Source: Ceratopteris richardii | Taxonomy: Eukaryota > Streptophyta > Polypodiopsida > Polypodiales > Pteridaceae | NCBI GenBank assembly: GCA_020310875.1 | Contig: CM035413.1 | Coordinates: 184,053,118-184,117,117, forward strand | DNA length: 64,000 nucleotides | Direction: 5' to 3' | In this document: one piece after another, positions 33,756-46,269 of the stretch | Position numbering within the stretch: the stretch's first letter is position 1 | How the letters are laid out: the number at the start of each line of letters is the position of its first letter | The notes under the pieces: generated by a model | What the model saw: the letters and a program-made list of their open reading frames with translations, nothing else | Told to the model about the DNA's origin: nothing | The model's database searches: none | Position numbers and translations under genes: made by a program

Positions 33756-36155
33756 GACAATTCTCGGTGTTCAACAAAATGGAATAGCTGAAAGGAAAAA
33801 TCAACATATCATAGAAGTTGCAAGATTCATGCTCAATGAGATGAAGATGCCACTAAACTATTGGGCTGAAGCAACTAGTACGGCCGTTTATTTGATGAAC
33901 AAGTGCACAACGGCTGGAGTGCATAATCTAACTCCTGAGGAGGTTTATTCCGGTAAGAAACCTGACCTTACACATCTCAAAGTTTTTGGATGTGTGTGTT
34001 ATATTCACATCCCTCAAGAACTAAGGACAAAGATGGAGGCAAAGTCAGAAAAATGTATTTTAATTGGATATTCATCAGAGCAAAAGGGATACATGTGCTA
34101 CAATTCGGTGACAAAGGAGCTACGAGTCTCACCAGATGTGGTATTTGATGAGCTAAGACCATGGTTTGGAGACAAAGGGAAAGAGAAGATTCTTGAAGAA
34201 GATTGCGAAGATCATGGAGGTGTTGTCCAAGAAGAATTTCAGCAAACAAGCACTCAAATGTCAGGTCATGAAGCTTCTACATCACTTGGAGAAAGCTCAA
34301 CATGGAAGGGGAGACTAAAGAGTCATTCCTCATCACCAACATCATGTTATGAAAGATCTAAAACTGAAAGTGTTGCCCAAAATAGTGATTCAAATGCAAG
34401 TGAAGAAGAGTATGAAAAGGTGATCACACCAAAGGTAAAGTTGAACCGCTTGAAGAAGCAATATTCAAAAGAAAATCAAAGGAGGTCTTCGAGAGCAAGG
34501 TATCCAATTCAAAGGCTTAGCTATGATAGTTTTATTGCAAAGCATTTTACATATATGACACAGGTGGTCAAAGACAAAGAACCAAATTCATATGAAGAAG
34601 CATGTACACAAAAAGAATGGCAAGAAGCTATGCAAGAAGAGATGAAAGCTCTCAAGGACAATCACACATGGAAGCTAGTTCCAAAGGATGAAGGTATGAA
34701 GATTGTTCCAAATAAATGGGTGTTTAAAATAAAGAGAAATGCTGATGGTTCTCTAGCAAGGCATAAAGTTGGACTAGTAGCAAAAGGATTCAAGCAAACT
34801 CACGACATCGACTATGAAGAGACTTTTAGCCTGATTGCAAAGATGGGAACAATTAGAACCTTGATTGCAGCGAGTGCAACAAGGAGATGGCCATTATATC
34901 AACTTGACATAAAAAATGCTTTTCTCAATGGTGAACTTCAAGAAGAGGTATACATGAGTCAACTGATTGGATTTGAAGATAGAAAGCATCCAAATTTTGT
35001 TTGTAGATTGAAAAAAGCTTTGTATGGGCTGAAGCAAGCACCACGTGCTTGGAATCAATGATTGGTCGAGTACCTCACAAGGTGTGGGTATAGTCCAACT
35101 AATGCAGATCCCTCTCTCTACATGAAGAAAGAAGAAGGCTAGCAAGTATATATTTGCATATATGTTGATGATGTCATCATAACAGGAAGTAATGTTGCAG
35201 GAATACAAGAGATTAAAAGGAAACTCGGCAAGGAGTTTAAAATTTCAGATCTTGGTGAGCTGAAATACTTTTTAGGCATTGAGATAGTCTACGGGAAAGA
35301 TGGCATTTACTTGATGCAAAGAAAGTACCTGTTGGATGTTCTTTTCAGATTTGGAATGAGTGAATGCAAACCACTCACTCAACCTATGGACACAAATGTG
35401 AAGCTATGCTCAAATGATGGAGAGAAGTTACATGATGTAACTACATACAGGAGTATTATAGGTTCATTGATCTATGCTACGATCACAAGACCAGATTTGT
35501 GTTATATTGTTGGAGTTCTTTCTCAATTTATGCAAGCTCCAACAAGTGAACATTCAAATTCAGCCAAACGAGTGCTAAGATATGTGATTAAGCACACAGT
35601 CAATCATGCCCTGTTTTATAGATATGATGAAGAATTGCAAGTAAAGGGCTTCAGTGATGCTGATTGGGCTAGTTCGAAGGAAGATAGAAGATCCACTTCA
35701 GGTTATGTGTTCATGATAGGTAGCAAACCTATCACATGGAGCTCGAAGAAGCAACCTACTGTTGCACTATCATCGACAGAAGCTGAATATAGAGGATTAG
35801 CCTTTGCAACTTGTGAAGCTATGTGGATTAAGAAGCTCTCGGATGATCTTGAGTGCAGGTGGAGACCATTCCAATTTATGGTGACAACATGTCAAGCATT
35901 CACTTAACGAACAATCCAATGTTTCATGCACGAAGCAAGCACATAGAAGTGCATTATCATTATGTTCGAGAAAAAGTTTTGAGCAAGGATGTGGATATAA
36001 AGTTCATTGGAACTAATGACCAGGTTGTAGACATGCTTACAAAGTCCCTAGATGCTTCTAAGCTAAAGAGGTTCAAGGACGACATCAACTTGCAGGATAT
36101 GGCTGAAGGTGCAAGCTCACATGTGAGCTTGAGGGGGAGTGTTAAAAATAAAGAA
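33756..36155 (+). pseudogene. CopE pol: integrase end, reverse transcriptase and RNase H
   Basis: One frame runs from 33756 to about 35860 with only two in-frame stops, TGA at 35059-35061 and TAG at 35140-35142, followed by one frameshift near 35860. The integrase C-terminus has MEAKSEKCILIGYSSEQKGY. A charged linker follows. RT has MQEEMKALKDNHTWKLVP, QLDIKNAFLNGELQEEVYM, ALYGLKQAPRAW and YVDDVIITGS. RNase H has GFSDADWASSKEDRRSTSGY, SSTEAEYRGL, YGDNMSSIHLTNNP, HARSKHIEVHYHYVRE and DMLTKSL. Both stops are one C-to-T change from Arg (CGA) and Gln (CAG), the residues expected there. The ending overlaps the LTR start. Confidence 0.93.
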
Positions 36156-36931
36156 GTAAGCTCGTATATATTTTTGCAAAAAGGATTTTCTTCAAGTAGA
36201 AGGAAAATACAAAAATGAAAAATGGAAGCATTTACTTCAGCAAGTAGTGGAGGTCAAAAGAGAATCAATCAAAAGAGAATCAAATCCAAAAACTGAAGTA
36301 TAAGAGGAGTGGCTGTCCAAAGTAGTGGAGAAATGATGGAGAAGAGCTCTCAAACTCATCATGAGATATTTTGGTCACTTGGCTATAAAAGAGGCAAGGG
36401 AGGACACTCAACAATAGAGGAAGAAGGCGTGGAAGCCCCCTTGTAGCTACTTCATTTGTTTTGAGTCATTTTGTTCAGCTCACTCTCATAGAGTATGTCC
36501 AGCTGCATACCCATTTCTGGGTAGTCTACTTGTAAGAGTCATATCTCTCAACATATGTATCCAATTTTAGTTTTTAAACATTCGTTGGAAATCTTATCTC
36601 TAGTACGTCCTCTATCTAAAAGAGTTTGATCAAATTATTTATGCTTTGTGAGTTATTCAGGTTTTAGTGAAGTCCAATTTTCAGCCTAACTGAGTGGAGA
36701 GGTAGCCTGTTTTGAATCAAAGAGTTGCCAACCCAAATCTACTCCACATTGAGTGTTTGATAGCTCATTTGAAAACTATAGGTGTCTAGTTTGAGTGAGC
36801 AAAGTTTCAAGTTCATTAGGGTTTTCAGTTGGTACCAGTTTTCATTTGAAGGTTCAGTTGTTGGAAAAAGTCTTGATCCTGAGAAAGCCTTCTACACTTT
36901 CTGCTGCGAATAGGAGAGGAATTCTCCAACA
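36140..36931 (+). repeat. CopE 3' LTR
   Basis: This 792-bp LTR starts TGTTAAAAATAAAG after the polypurine tract TTGAGGGGGAG and ends TTCTCCAACA. A TATA box (GCTATAAAAGAGG) is at about 36382. Confidence 0.88.
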
Positions 36932-39800
36932 GTACACCTCTTTATCCGAATATGTATGCCAAGAACAATGAACACTCATATATAGTTGAATTGTGGCATA
37001 AAAGAATTGTTCATATCAACTTGAGGAAATTACATCCTATGGAAAAGTAAATGTTAGTGTGTGGACTACCAAGATTTGGTCATTTAAATTTTGAGAGAAT
37101 TTTTGAAGCATGCACATTTGGCAAACATCAATTTATGAAGTTTCCAAGAAGAAAAATGCATAGAAAGAGACCTCTAGGGCAGATCCATAGTGATGTGGTT
37201 GGACCTGCTATAACAAAATCAGTTCACTATACGTTTTGATATGCATTGATGATTATAGCCGATACACATTGATGATTATAGCGGATACACATTGATATAT
37301 TTTTTGAAGCATAAAAGTGAATTTTTTTAATGCTTTTTGAAATTCAAGAAGATGGTTGAAAAGCAATTGGGCATGCACATAAAATGTTGAAAATAAGATT
37401 CAGAGGGAGAATATATCTCAAGGGAATTCAGTTAATATCTTAATGATCATGGAATCAAAAGGCAATTGTCTTGTAGATATATACCATAACAAAATGGTGT
37501 TGCAAAACATAAGGATCATGTGATTGAAGAAGTTGCTAGAGAAATGTTTAATGAAAAGAACATGCCAAATATATTTTGGGCAGAAGCTTGTCATACGGCT
37601 ATACATGTCATAAATAGAGCTCCAACCAGAATAGTTCATGATTTGACTCCTTAAGAGAGGTTATGGAAGCATAAGCCAAATGGGAGCTATTTACGAGTCT
37701 TTGGAAGCATTTGTTATGCACACGTGCCTAGTCAGTTGAGACACAAGTTTGAGGCTAAATCTGATAAATGCATATTTGTTGGATACCCAAAAGAGAAGAA
37801 AGGATAAAGATGCTATAACCCTGTTACAAAAGAATGTATAGTGAGAAGATATGTTATATTTGATGAGAATGCATCACGGTATGCATCCAAACACATGGTT
37901 GCGATAGAAAATGATATGGATGATTCTAAGCATAAAATTCATGATGAGCCAAAAACAAGTCATAGCCATTTTGACCATGAAGAAAGCCAAGATTATAGTT
38001 CATATGAGTTTCCTACACCTGAAACATCATGGAGTGAAAATGCAAAAGACTATGCAAGGAGAAAGGAGAAAGGGAAAGAGAAGATGAGAGAGTAAATGAC
38101 TGATTTGGATATTGATGGTGAGATAGTTACACCTTGCATGTTGAAAAATAAGAAGGAGAAATATGTCCCTCCAGATGCAACGAAAGACACACATTCAAGA
38201 TCACATGAAGAAACACCTTTGCAAAGATCTACGAAGCTTCATTATGCATAGACGAGAGAGAGAATCAAGCATGAGGAACCAAAGAATTTTCATGATGCGT
38301 CACAAAGTGAAGATTGTTGCAAAGCAATGGATGATGAGATGAATGCATTGAAGAAGAATGATACATGGGAATGAGTGAAATTACCACAGAATAAGAAAGC
38401 TATTGGGTGCAAATGGGTATACAAAGTGAAGTGCAAAAGTGATGGTTCAGTGGAAAGATTTAAAGCGTGTCTAGTTGCAAAAGGATATGCACAAGTATAC
38501 GGATTGGATTAGGATGAAACATTTAGTCCAGTGGTGAAAATGACAAGGGTGAGAAGCGTAAGTGCATGGGCTGCTATGAACAATTGGAAATTGTATCAAA
38601 TGGATGTTAAGAATGCATTCTTGAATGGCAAATCGCATGAGGAAGTCTATATGCAACAACCAGAATATCATGTGCACCCAGAATATCTTGAATATGTATG
38701 CAAGTTAAAGAAAGCACTTTATGGATTGAAAGAAGCACCAAGGGCATGGTGTGGACGATTCAATAAGAATTTTTTGGATCTGAAATTTATGCAATCAAAG
38801 ACTGATTATTCGCTATTTGTATGGAATCAAGGAAGTGAAACGATTCTATTAGTGATTTATGTCGATGATTTGATCATAACTGGAAATGATGAGAAGAGGA
38901 TTGATGATTCGAGAAAGCAATTGAAATCTGAATTTTTGATGTTAGATTTGGGAGAGCTGAAATACTTTTTGGGAATTGAAGTAATTTCAATGCAAGAGGG
39001 AATTTGGATGATACAAAGCAATTTTATGCTAGAAATACTTGAGAGATTTGGTATGAGTGCTTGCAAACTTGTTGATATGCCACTTGATGTTAACACGAAG
39101 CTTATGGATGATGGGAAATACTTGCATGATGCAAATGTGCATAAACCATGTAGAGTGCACTTGAATGCAATGAGACGCATATTGCGATATGTGAAAGGAA
39201 CATGCAACTTTGGTTTGTTTTATGAGAGAAACGTTTAGCCATGTATATATGCATACAGGGATGCAGATTGGGCAGGAAATGTCATGGATCAAAGGCCAAT
39301 GAGTGGATTTTCATTCACACTTGGAAGTACAACCATTTCACGGAGTAGCAAGAAACAACCAACTATCGCTTTGTCAAGTGCCAAAGCTGAATATAGAGGC
39401 TTTACGCAAGCCGTTTGTGGAGCAACATGGATCAAGTACCTACTCAAAGACATGGGAAGGAAAGGTGGTCATCTATTGTGACAATGTGAGTGGCATAATG
39501 TTATCAAAGAATCCAGTTTATAATAGGAGATCGAAGCACATCAAAGTTCATTATCACTTTGTTCATGAGAATGACATCGAAGGAGAAGTTGAGTTGATTC
39601 ATATCAGCACTGGAGAACAAGTGGCGGATATATTCACCAAATCTCTTCCCAAGGACAAGTTCATCTACTTCAGAGAAGCTTTAGGAGTTAGAAATCTTTA
39701 GTTTGTATTTAGATTTCATTTCATGTTATTTCATCTTGTATGGACATATGTATTTCTTTCAATTTGTATTCAAGATCATTTTGAGCTTGAGGGGGAGATT
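36932..39800 (+). pseudogene. CopF: Ty1/copia pol remnant (integrase, reverse transcriptase, RNase H)
   Basis: It starts at the integrase HHCC finger (ELWHKRIVHINLRKLH; the Cys pair is degenerate, EACTFGKHQF). The core follows (IHSDVVGPA; NGVAKHKDHVIEE) and a GYPKEKKG C-terminal motif near 37780, all broken by stops. RT is best kept (38531-39238): YQMDVKNAFLNGKSHEEVYM, ALYGLKEAPRAW and VIYVDDLIITGN. About 30 residues before MRRILRYVKGT are deleted. RNase H has DADWAGN, SSAKAEYRGF, YCDNVSGIMLSKNP, RRSKHIKVHYHFVHE and ADIFTKSLPK. The 5' half is missing because CopE lies there. Confidence 0.92.
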
Positions 39801-40560
39801 TGATGATATGGAATATTATATTGTAAAACAAAAAAACCCATTATACATATGACACATTCACCACTAGTGCAGTGGCATGCTATCCACAAAATAAGGAACT
39901 TCTGTATTGTCATCCTGAGCATGAATTCTATCTAAATATGGATGCACCATAGCTACATGACCACAATAATGGTGCATGCATCAATTCGATTCCCATGCGG
40001 ATTGGGTAGCTTTTGGGTTGTCATTCATACATAAAGTTCAAGATATCTAGATCACAATAGAAATAAGGCCCATGGTTCTCCCTAGATGGCGTAGCTAGTT
40101 GTAATCCGTGAGTAGGTCAAGTGCAAGTACCTTATCCAACTACATAATTTGGGCACATGGTTGGATCAAATCATTGCTAGCATGAGCATGTGCCAGAGCA
40201 TTCACCAAAGTAACAATCTACTTTTTCTAATGCTTCTCTTTGGAAGAGAGAGATGTATGAAAAACCACGTGAAAGCATCACATGAGATAATCAAATGAGA
40301 GAAACATTCACACATGAGAGTATGGACTAAACTATATGGAGTGATAAGAATATTCTCTGATGAGGTGAGAAACAAAGACATAAGTTTCCATGGAGCCTTG
40401 AGGAAGTGGATAAGCCACCAAGGCCACCTTTGAAGTTTGCCTAAGCTCTAATAACAATGCAAAGAACTAGTGCTTAGGACCACCACATGCTAGAGAGATG
40501 AATCTTCTCCTAACCTTATTCTTGTATATATAGCCGCTCAAATCAATGAGGAACATAAAT
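39801..40560 (+). repeat. CopF 3' LTR, right border not resolved
   Basis: The start TGATGATATGGAATATTA directly follows the polypurine tract GAGCTTGAGGGGGAGATT at 39784-39800. A TATA-like TTGTATATATAGCC is near 40532. The end cannot be set without a second copy; it may reach 40930. Confidence 0.6.
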
Positions 40561-40800
40561 GTAAATAGAGTACATAAGTGCATGTGCAATCTCCACCACT
40601 CCTTTAGCATATTCCACTAGAGTCTAGTAGTAGTTGCAGTGATCTCGATCATTGCTTTAGTACCTTCCACTAGATTCTGCTATTGGAAGGTGTACTTGCC
40701 TCTTGAGTTAATACTCTCTCAACTCAAGTTAACTCATGTTAACTTGAGCCAGAAGGCCCTAGAGTTCTTTGGGAAAAACTCTCTCCCCATGCTCCCCATA

Positions 40801-40858
40801 GGGGTTGAATCTAAGACCGCTTCCTTCCCAACCTTCAGACAACCACTAGGCCAAGTGG
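40801..40858 (-). other. tRNA-derived SINE-head-like segment
   Basis: On the minus strand, CCACTTGGCCTAGTGGTTG fits a Pol III A box, and TTAGATTCAACCCC 30 nt downstream fits a B box. This is the layout of a tRNA-derived SINE head. No 3' body, tail or target duplication was identified. Confidence 0.4.
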
Positions 40859-41042
40859 ATTACCTATTTAACAGAGCACATGAACTAGAGGGTAAGTCCA
40901 TTCTCGAAATCTTTTGCAATACACACAAGTGATCAAACGGTGTCCAAATTCAAATTTTTCTCAATCGACTGGAAACTTTGCTCATAAACTTACTTTAGTA
41001 CACAAAGTTACATGCATGTATGCATACATACATAAATGGTTG

Positions 41043-41120
41043 CATACATGCATACATACATACATACATACATACATACATACATACATACATACATACA
41101 TACATACATACATACATACA

Positions 41121-41151
<31 letters not shown>

Positions 41152-41292
41152 TAACATACATCCATCCATCCATACATACATACATACATACATACATACA
41201 TACATACATACATACATACATACATACATTCATACAAATAGAGGTACATATATACATATATACATTCCTACATACATACATACATACATACA
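41043..41292 (+). repeat. (CATA)n microsatellite
   Basis: Tetranucleotide array, nearly perfect at 41051-41150 and 41175-41230, with small interruptions (CATCCATCCATC at 41158-41170; a diverged stretch 41231-41262). Confidence 0.97.
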
Positions 41293-43369
41293 TAAAAACA
41301 TACATAAATGAATACAAACATACATGCTCTTGGGTGATATACAAAGAACCCAATGGTTGTGTCAAAATACCAAAACGTATGGTCGCATAGGAGGCTTTAG
41401 ATATTTTTTTGGATTGGGTAATGTGCACTAAAAAATTGTACTCAAGGACCATCGTGCATAAAAAATACTGTAATAAATTTGCACAAAGCTGAGTTACACC
41501 AAACTACATATTGGAATCTCTTTGCAAATCTACATACTACCAAAATCCATGTGAAAGTTTTCCGCAACCTCCTAACATATAGGTTGACACATCTATAAAC
41601 CATAGCTTACGTCTCGCACACTAATTTATTTTTTCCATACTTTAAAAGCTTTGAGACACTTAATTGTGAAATAACACCTTATGAATCGATTGACAACCAT
41701 CTACTACTTCAACAAGTGAAAGATAAAATACAAAAATGGTACAGAAATTTAAGTTCCGAAACTAAACAAGAATATTCTATCTCTTAACATGCTTTATGCG
41801 TACAAGTGTAGCTTTAAATAGAGTGGGGGATGGGATATTCGAGGTTCAAATCCTAAAATAAGAAACACGAATAATGGTGGAGGATTTGCCAAAGAAGATT
41901 TGGTTTCTTGCTGTGCACAAGCAGGTGCCATAACCCTTTGATTTGAATATCCCGTTTGATCCACGATGAGTTCAGATACCATTTTCTACAGAGAACTTCA
42001 TGAAAATCAGTTGATTTCTTGTTCCTCACGAAATCTTTGGTTTTACTTCCATTTCTCCATATGATCGATTTGGAATTCAAATCTTATTGTCCATAAAGGT
42101 TACGAATCCCCAATTTCTTCCTAAAATTGGCCCTATTGCATAGAAGGCACCAATCATCCATGTCCACCCTATGGATTTTATCAATGTCTTCAAAACCTAT
42201 CGAGTGTCTTCTTGACTTGAATTAAAGATGCTTCTAGTGATGAAATCCTTTGGATTAGAGCTATTTGTCTTTTCGGAGGTTTTCGTTGTGGACTTTCTTG
42301 ATGTGAGGAGCAAGAGACCAATTGGAACCATTCTATCTTATCTCGACCAAACATTTTTAGTCATTGTTGATGATACAATGGGGCTGCATCTTGTTCCAAC
42401 AAGTCCACAAGGAGTTCATAAAACCACTACCCTTAGTGATCACTCGGATCCATGAAGAATCCAAAGTCAAGAGGCGAACATTGTGCAACATGGTGGCTGC
42501 CAACATTGTGAAGCTTTGATGATTTCCGAAGATCAACTTCAACCAAGATTTGTTATTGTTCATCCAAGCTTAAATCAACCATTTATTTGTAAGATTGTTT
42601 GCCATGACCTCTACATTGAGAATACCAAGGACATTGTAGTCCTTGGATAAAGAGAAAATTATATTCTACTTGCTTTTTGATACCGGTTCGTGTTGGGGTG
42701 TCCGGTCCAAAGGAAGTTTTTGCAAAACCTTTTCATCTTCATGAACTCTGAGCTTGCCAGTATTCAATAAGCAAGGAAATAAGTGATGGAGGAAAAAGAC
42801 ATATTGATCACCATCGTTTCACCAACAAAATTTAGTTGCATGCAGTTTCTAAATTAAAGATTGTATTTGAAATTGTCAAGAACCCATCTCCATATTTGAC
42901 TCATCAACACCCTGAGTTCCAATGGAACCCCGAACAGATGAAAGACTTCACCACAAGCACGCTTGAGAAATCCATTGTCACAAAGAAGTTGGGGGGGGTG
43001 GGGGAGGTTGGGTTGAGGGATAGTCTTGCAAGAACTCTGAGGATGGTTAATTTAAGAACCAGATGGCAGAGGCAATCCTACTTTTGCTGAACGAATTCGC
43101 AGGACAATAAATAAAAAGATAAGTTTTTATAAAGCGATGAGTAGGAGTGAATCAACCACGAGCCTTGAGTGTGAACGAATCTAAAAGAGGAATACATTAT
43201 CTGAGGCAATCCCTGAAGAAAGAGGGCCATTAATAATACAAGTATCACCACTTATTCTCGCAGCATGTCTATTTTTTTTTTTAATATAAAGGAAGTTAGG
43301 CTTTACCTTACTCTCCCAAACTTATATGTATAAATAAAAAGAAAAAAAAAGTACAAGTAAAGGGGACTA
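41293..43369. other. Unassigned spacer
   Basis: There are no recognisable element ends or domains. A B-box-like GAGGTTCAAATCC lies at 41839-41851 and a TGGTATCTGAACTC on the minus strand near 41975, which could be traces of an old element. Several short open frames (42228-42455 and 42836-43090) have no family that I recognise. Confidence 0.45.
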
Positions 43370-43687
43370 ATGTCCACAGGACCTCCCAAATTCTACATAG
43401 CAAGGGAAGATCTTATAGAGCTTAGATGGTATTACAAAGGAGGTCAATCACCCTCTCATCACGCTCATGCGAGGCTACTTGGATTTAAACTTGTTGATCA
43501 GAAGAAGCATTTCATGATGCTTGAAGAGGGAGGATTTCTTATAGCTCGAGATTCTTTTACGGACAAGGAACAACAATTTCTCAATCGATCACTCTTTGGG
43601 GGAGTCACAACATGTCTGTTGATATTTCATTTAGACAGAATAATAAAGAAGGGAAAAGCAAAAAGCGAAAAAATGACATATTATTAG
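43370..43687 (+). CDS. Unidentified open frame of 105 codons
   Basis: It opens MSTGPPKFYIAREDLIELRW and continues HARLLGFKLVDQKKHFMMLEEGGFLIARDSF, a composition that looks protein-like and not low-complexity. It ends at the start of the TR-J repeat. I recognise no family and see no conserved splice partner. It could be a single exon, a relic or chance. Confidence 0.2.
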   Translation: MSTGPPKFYIAREDLIELRWYYKGGQSPSHHAHARLLGFKLVDQKKHFMMLEEGGFLIARDSFTDKEQQFLNRSLFGGVTTCLLIFHLDRIIKKGKAKSEKMTYY

Positions 43688-45840
43688 CAGGAAACGCCGC
43701 CGAAATTCAAGGAAAAAGAATAAGTTCAACGAAAAAGATGAACAGCTGTCATTAATGTTTTCCTGAATATAAAAAAACTTTTGACTTCAATGTCTGGAAA
43801 ACTGTACAGAACCAAGAAAGAACGTACCTGAAACTACAAGATTGAAAAGCTAAGATATATCTTGTGAGCATATGCATGAAAGGTAGTTTACCTATTTCAT
43901 ATTCTTTGTCGACGCCATGTACGAAACAAAGATGATTTAAGCTGAAAAGTTCTCTTTCTATATGGCTGCGGCATTTCTGTTGACTAAAGTAAAGCCTTTT
44001 ATCACTATGTTAATTACGTTTATGACACGGAACTTAGGGGACAAGCTTGTGATAACGTAAACTAAGTAAACAGTTAACAAAAAAAACGCAAAACGCACAT
44101 CCGTGCCATGGACAACCCAGCCTTGAGCATGCATGCTCTTCTCCAGATGCAGATAACTGATAGAAAAGTATGTTCCTACTGAGCTAGGATGGAAGTAGCT
44201 GAAAAGAGTGTATAAAAATTGTTTAAAGCTATCAACTCCATTATCGAATTTCAGAAAGCCCATGCGGATTGTCAGTCCTGTGTAGACATCATGCAGTTGG
44301 TCTATGTTATAATAATGCCGTTGAATAAAGCAAGGTATATATCGTTGTGATCGACTGAGTGTTTCATGCGGTAAGGTTGTTTCATAGTAGGGCAAAGAAA
44401 TAAAAAAGGCGAAAAGCAAAAAGCAAAGAATGGCATACGATACGTAGGAAACATCGCCGACCTTCAGCACGAAAAGGATCAATTGTGAAAGTCTTAACAA
44501 AAATCAATTGTGAGAGCACGAAAAGTGCTTCATTCTCTGGAACGCTGTAAACAAACAAGAAAGAACCTAGTGAGACTACAAGATCAAAAGTAAAGCATAG
44601 ATCTTGTGAGCATATGCATAGATATATTTTCCTATTTGAATAAGGCGTTAGAAGGTAGCTGAACCAAGTCATATTCTTTGTCAAGCCATGTATGAAACAA
44701 AGGATGACTCAAGCTGGAAACTTATCTTTCTATATGGCTGCGACATTACTCTTTACTAAAGTAAAACGTTCTCGCACGATCACATGCCACAATCATCCGA
44801 AAATGGCTAAGAGCCCTACACATTAGCGTGAGAGGAGGACATAAACATTAAGCGAGCTAGAAAGATAAATGTGTTTAACAGATTTTGCCTTTTCTCCTAT
44901 TTCAGTATGAAGGTTAAAATACACATCTGCTAGAGTCAATCAATGTTTTATATGAAATCTAGCTGACTAGTAATTTTGCAAAAGCTTATTATGTAGAAAA
45001 TGTGGCAATTGTGTGAGGGCATGAAGACAAGAGATGACATTAACACTGAGAAGAGGTGCAAAGTATGTGATCATGTGCGCGGCATTGTGACCAAAACTAG
45101 GGGGACGACTTGTGATAGGATAAAGTTAACTAAGTAAACAGTAAATGAAAAACGCAAAAAGCACATCCGTCCCATACGCAACCCAGACTTGAGCATGCTC
45201 TCCGGATGCAGATGACTGATAGAAAAGTATGTTCTTACTGAGCTATAGGATGGAAGTAGCTGAAAAGACTCTCCAAAGGAGTTTATAACAATTGTTTAAA
45301 GCTATCTACCCCATCATGAATCTTCAGAAAACCCATGCGGATGCTCAGTCCTGTATAGACATCATGCAGGGTAATATTATAGTCGTGCCGTAAAATAAAG
45401 TAAGTTTTATATCGTTTAATGGACTGAGTGTTTCGTGCGGTAAGGTTGTTTCATAGTAGGACAAAAGAAACAAAAAACGAAAAGCAATAAAAAAAAACAA
45501 AAAACGAAAAGCAATAAAAAAAAAACAAAAAAAAAAAACAAAAGCAAAAGATGGCATACGATATGCAGGAAACATCGCCGAAGTTCAGCACGAAAAGGAT
45601 AAATTGTGAAAGTACTTCACGAAAATCAACTGATAACAGTGTCTTCAATTTTTCTTTGAATATGAAAAAAAAGCTTTGAATATGAAAAAACGTTTCATCA
45701 TATCTGTTTATTACAAATTTCATTGTTTAGAAAACTGTAAACAAACAAGAAAGAACCCAGTGAGACTACAAGATCAAAACGAAGGGATAAATCTTGTGAG
45801 CATATGCATATAAAATATGTTCCTATTGAAATTGTATGTG
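43660..45840. repeat. TR-J: diverged direct repeat, two and a half units
   Basis: Unit 1 is 43660-44412, unit 2 is 44413-about 45470, and unit 3 is partial, about 45530-45835. Shared landmarks are GCAGGAAACATCGCCGAAGTTCAGC (43688, 44444, 45564), AAGAAAGAACC-AGTGAGACTACAAGATC, ATCTTGTGAGCATATGCAT, TCTATATGGCTGCG, GATAGAAAAGTATGTTC and CATGCGGTAAGGTTGTTTCATAGTAGG. Unit 2 carries about 300 bp of extra sequence (44780-45090). A reverse-oriented piece lies at 49640-49870. The function is unknown. The minus strand keeps a 180-codon open stretch (43958-44500) that I cannot assign. Confidence 0.8.
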
Positions 45841-46015
45841 TTTGTATATGTGCTCCTAAAGAACATTTAGATTACAGAGAAATTGTATAAAGTATTTCGA
45901 TGGCGATGCACCAGGGTGGATTGTCCTTCCCAAGAGCTCCACGATGATACCCTCACAGTAGGAAACTGAGCTCCGGATGCCCCACATCATACTTCGCATA
46001 GGAAAAGCATAGTAT

Positions 46016-46260
46016 AGAGAGAGCACAAACGCAAATTTTCTAGGTGTTACAAATATAGTCAAACTTACAGTCTATGACAGACCAGGCCACTATATGTTTT
46101 ATTAAAGAACACATATAGTCAAACTCATAGAGAACATGCAAAAAAATGCAGTACAAAGATAGCACGAGCACAGATTTCTTAGGTGTTGCAAATACAGTCA
46201 AACTTACAGTATGTGACTGACCAAGCCACTATATGTTTTCTTAAAGGACACATATAGCCA
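46016..46260. repeat. Direct duplication of about 100 bp
   Basis: Segments 46016-46118 and 46158-46260 share TTCTTAGGTGTTGCAAATACAGTCAAACTTACAGT-like sequence and end in GGACACATATAG. About 10 differences by eye. Confidence 0.8.
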
Positions 46261-46269
46261 TTTGGCCTT

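Larger units (their letters stand above)
33756..36931 (+). mobile_element. CopE: 5'-truncated Ty1/copia element with its 3' LTR
   Basis: It begins abruptly inside the integrase core (GVQQNGIAERKN) against the gypsy gag and continues through RT, RNase H, polypurine tract and a full 3' LTR (36140-36931). The 5' LTR, gag, protease and integrase N-terminus are missing. It ends within the integrase of CopF at 36932, so it had inserted into that element before its own 5' part was lost. Confidence 0.92.

Noticed and set aside
40914..41452. Open frames of Tyr-Ile-His-Thr and Met-Tyr-Val-Cys repeats
   Set aside because: Translation of the (CATA)n microsatellite.
41839..41851. B-box-like GAGGTTCAAATCC suggesting a tRNA or SINE
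   Set aside because: No convincing A box at the right distance and no cloverleaf.
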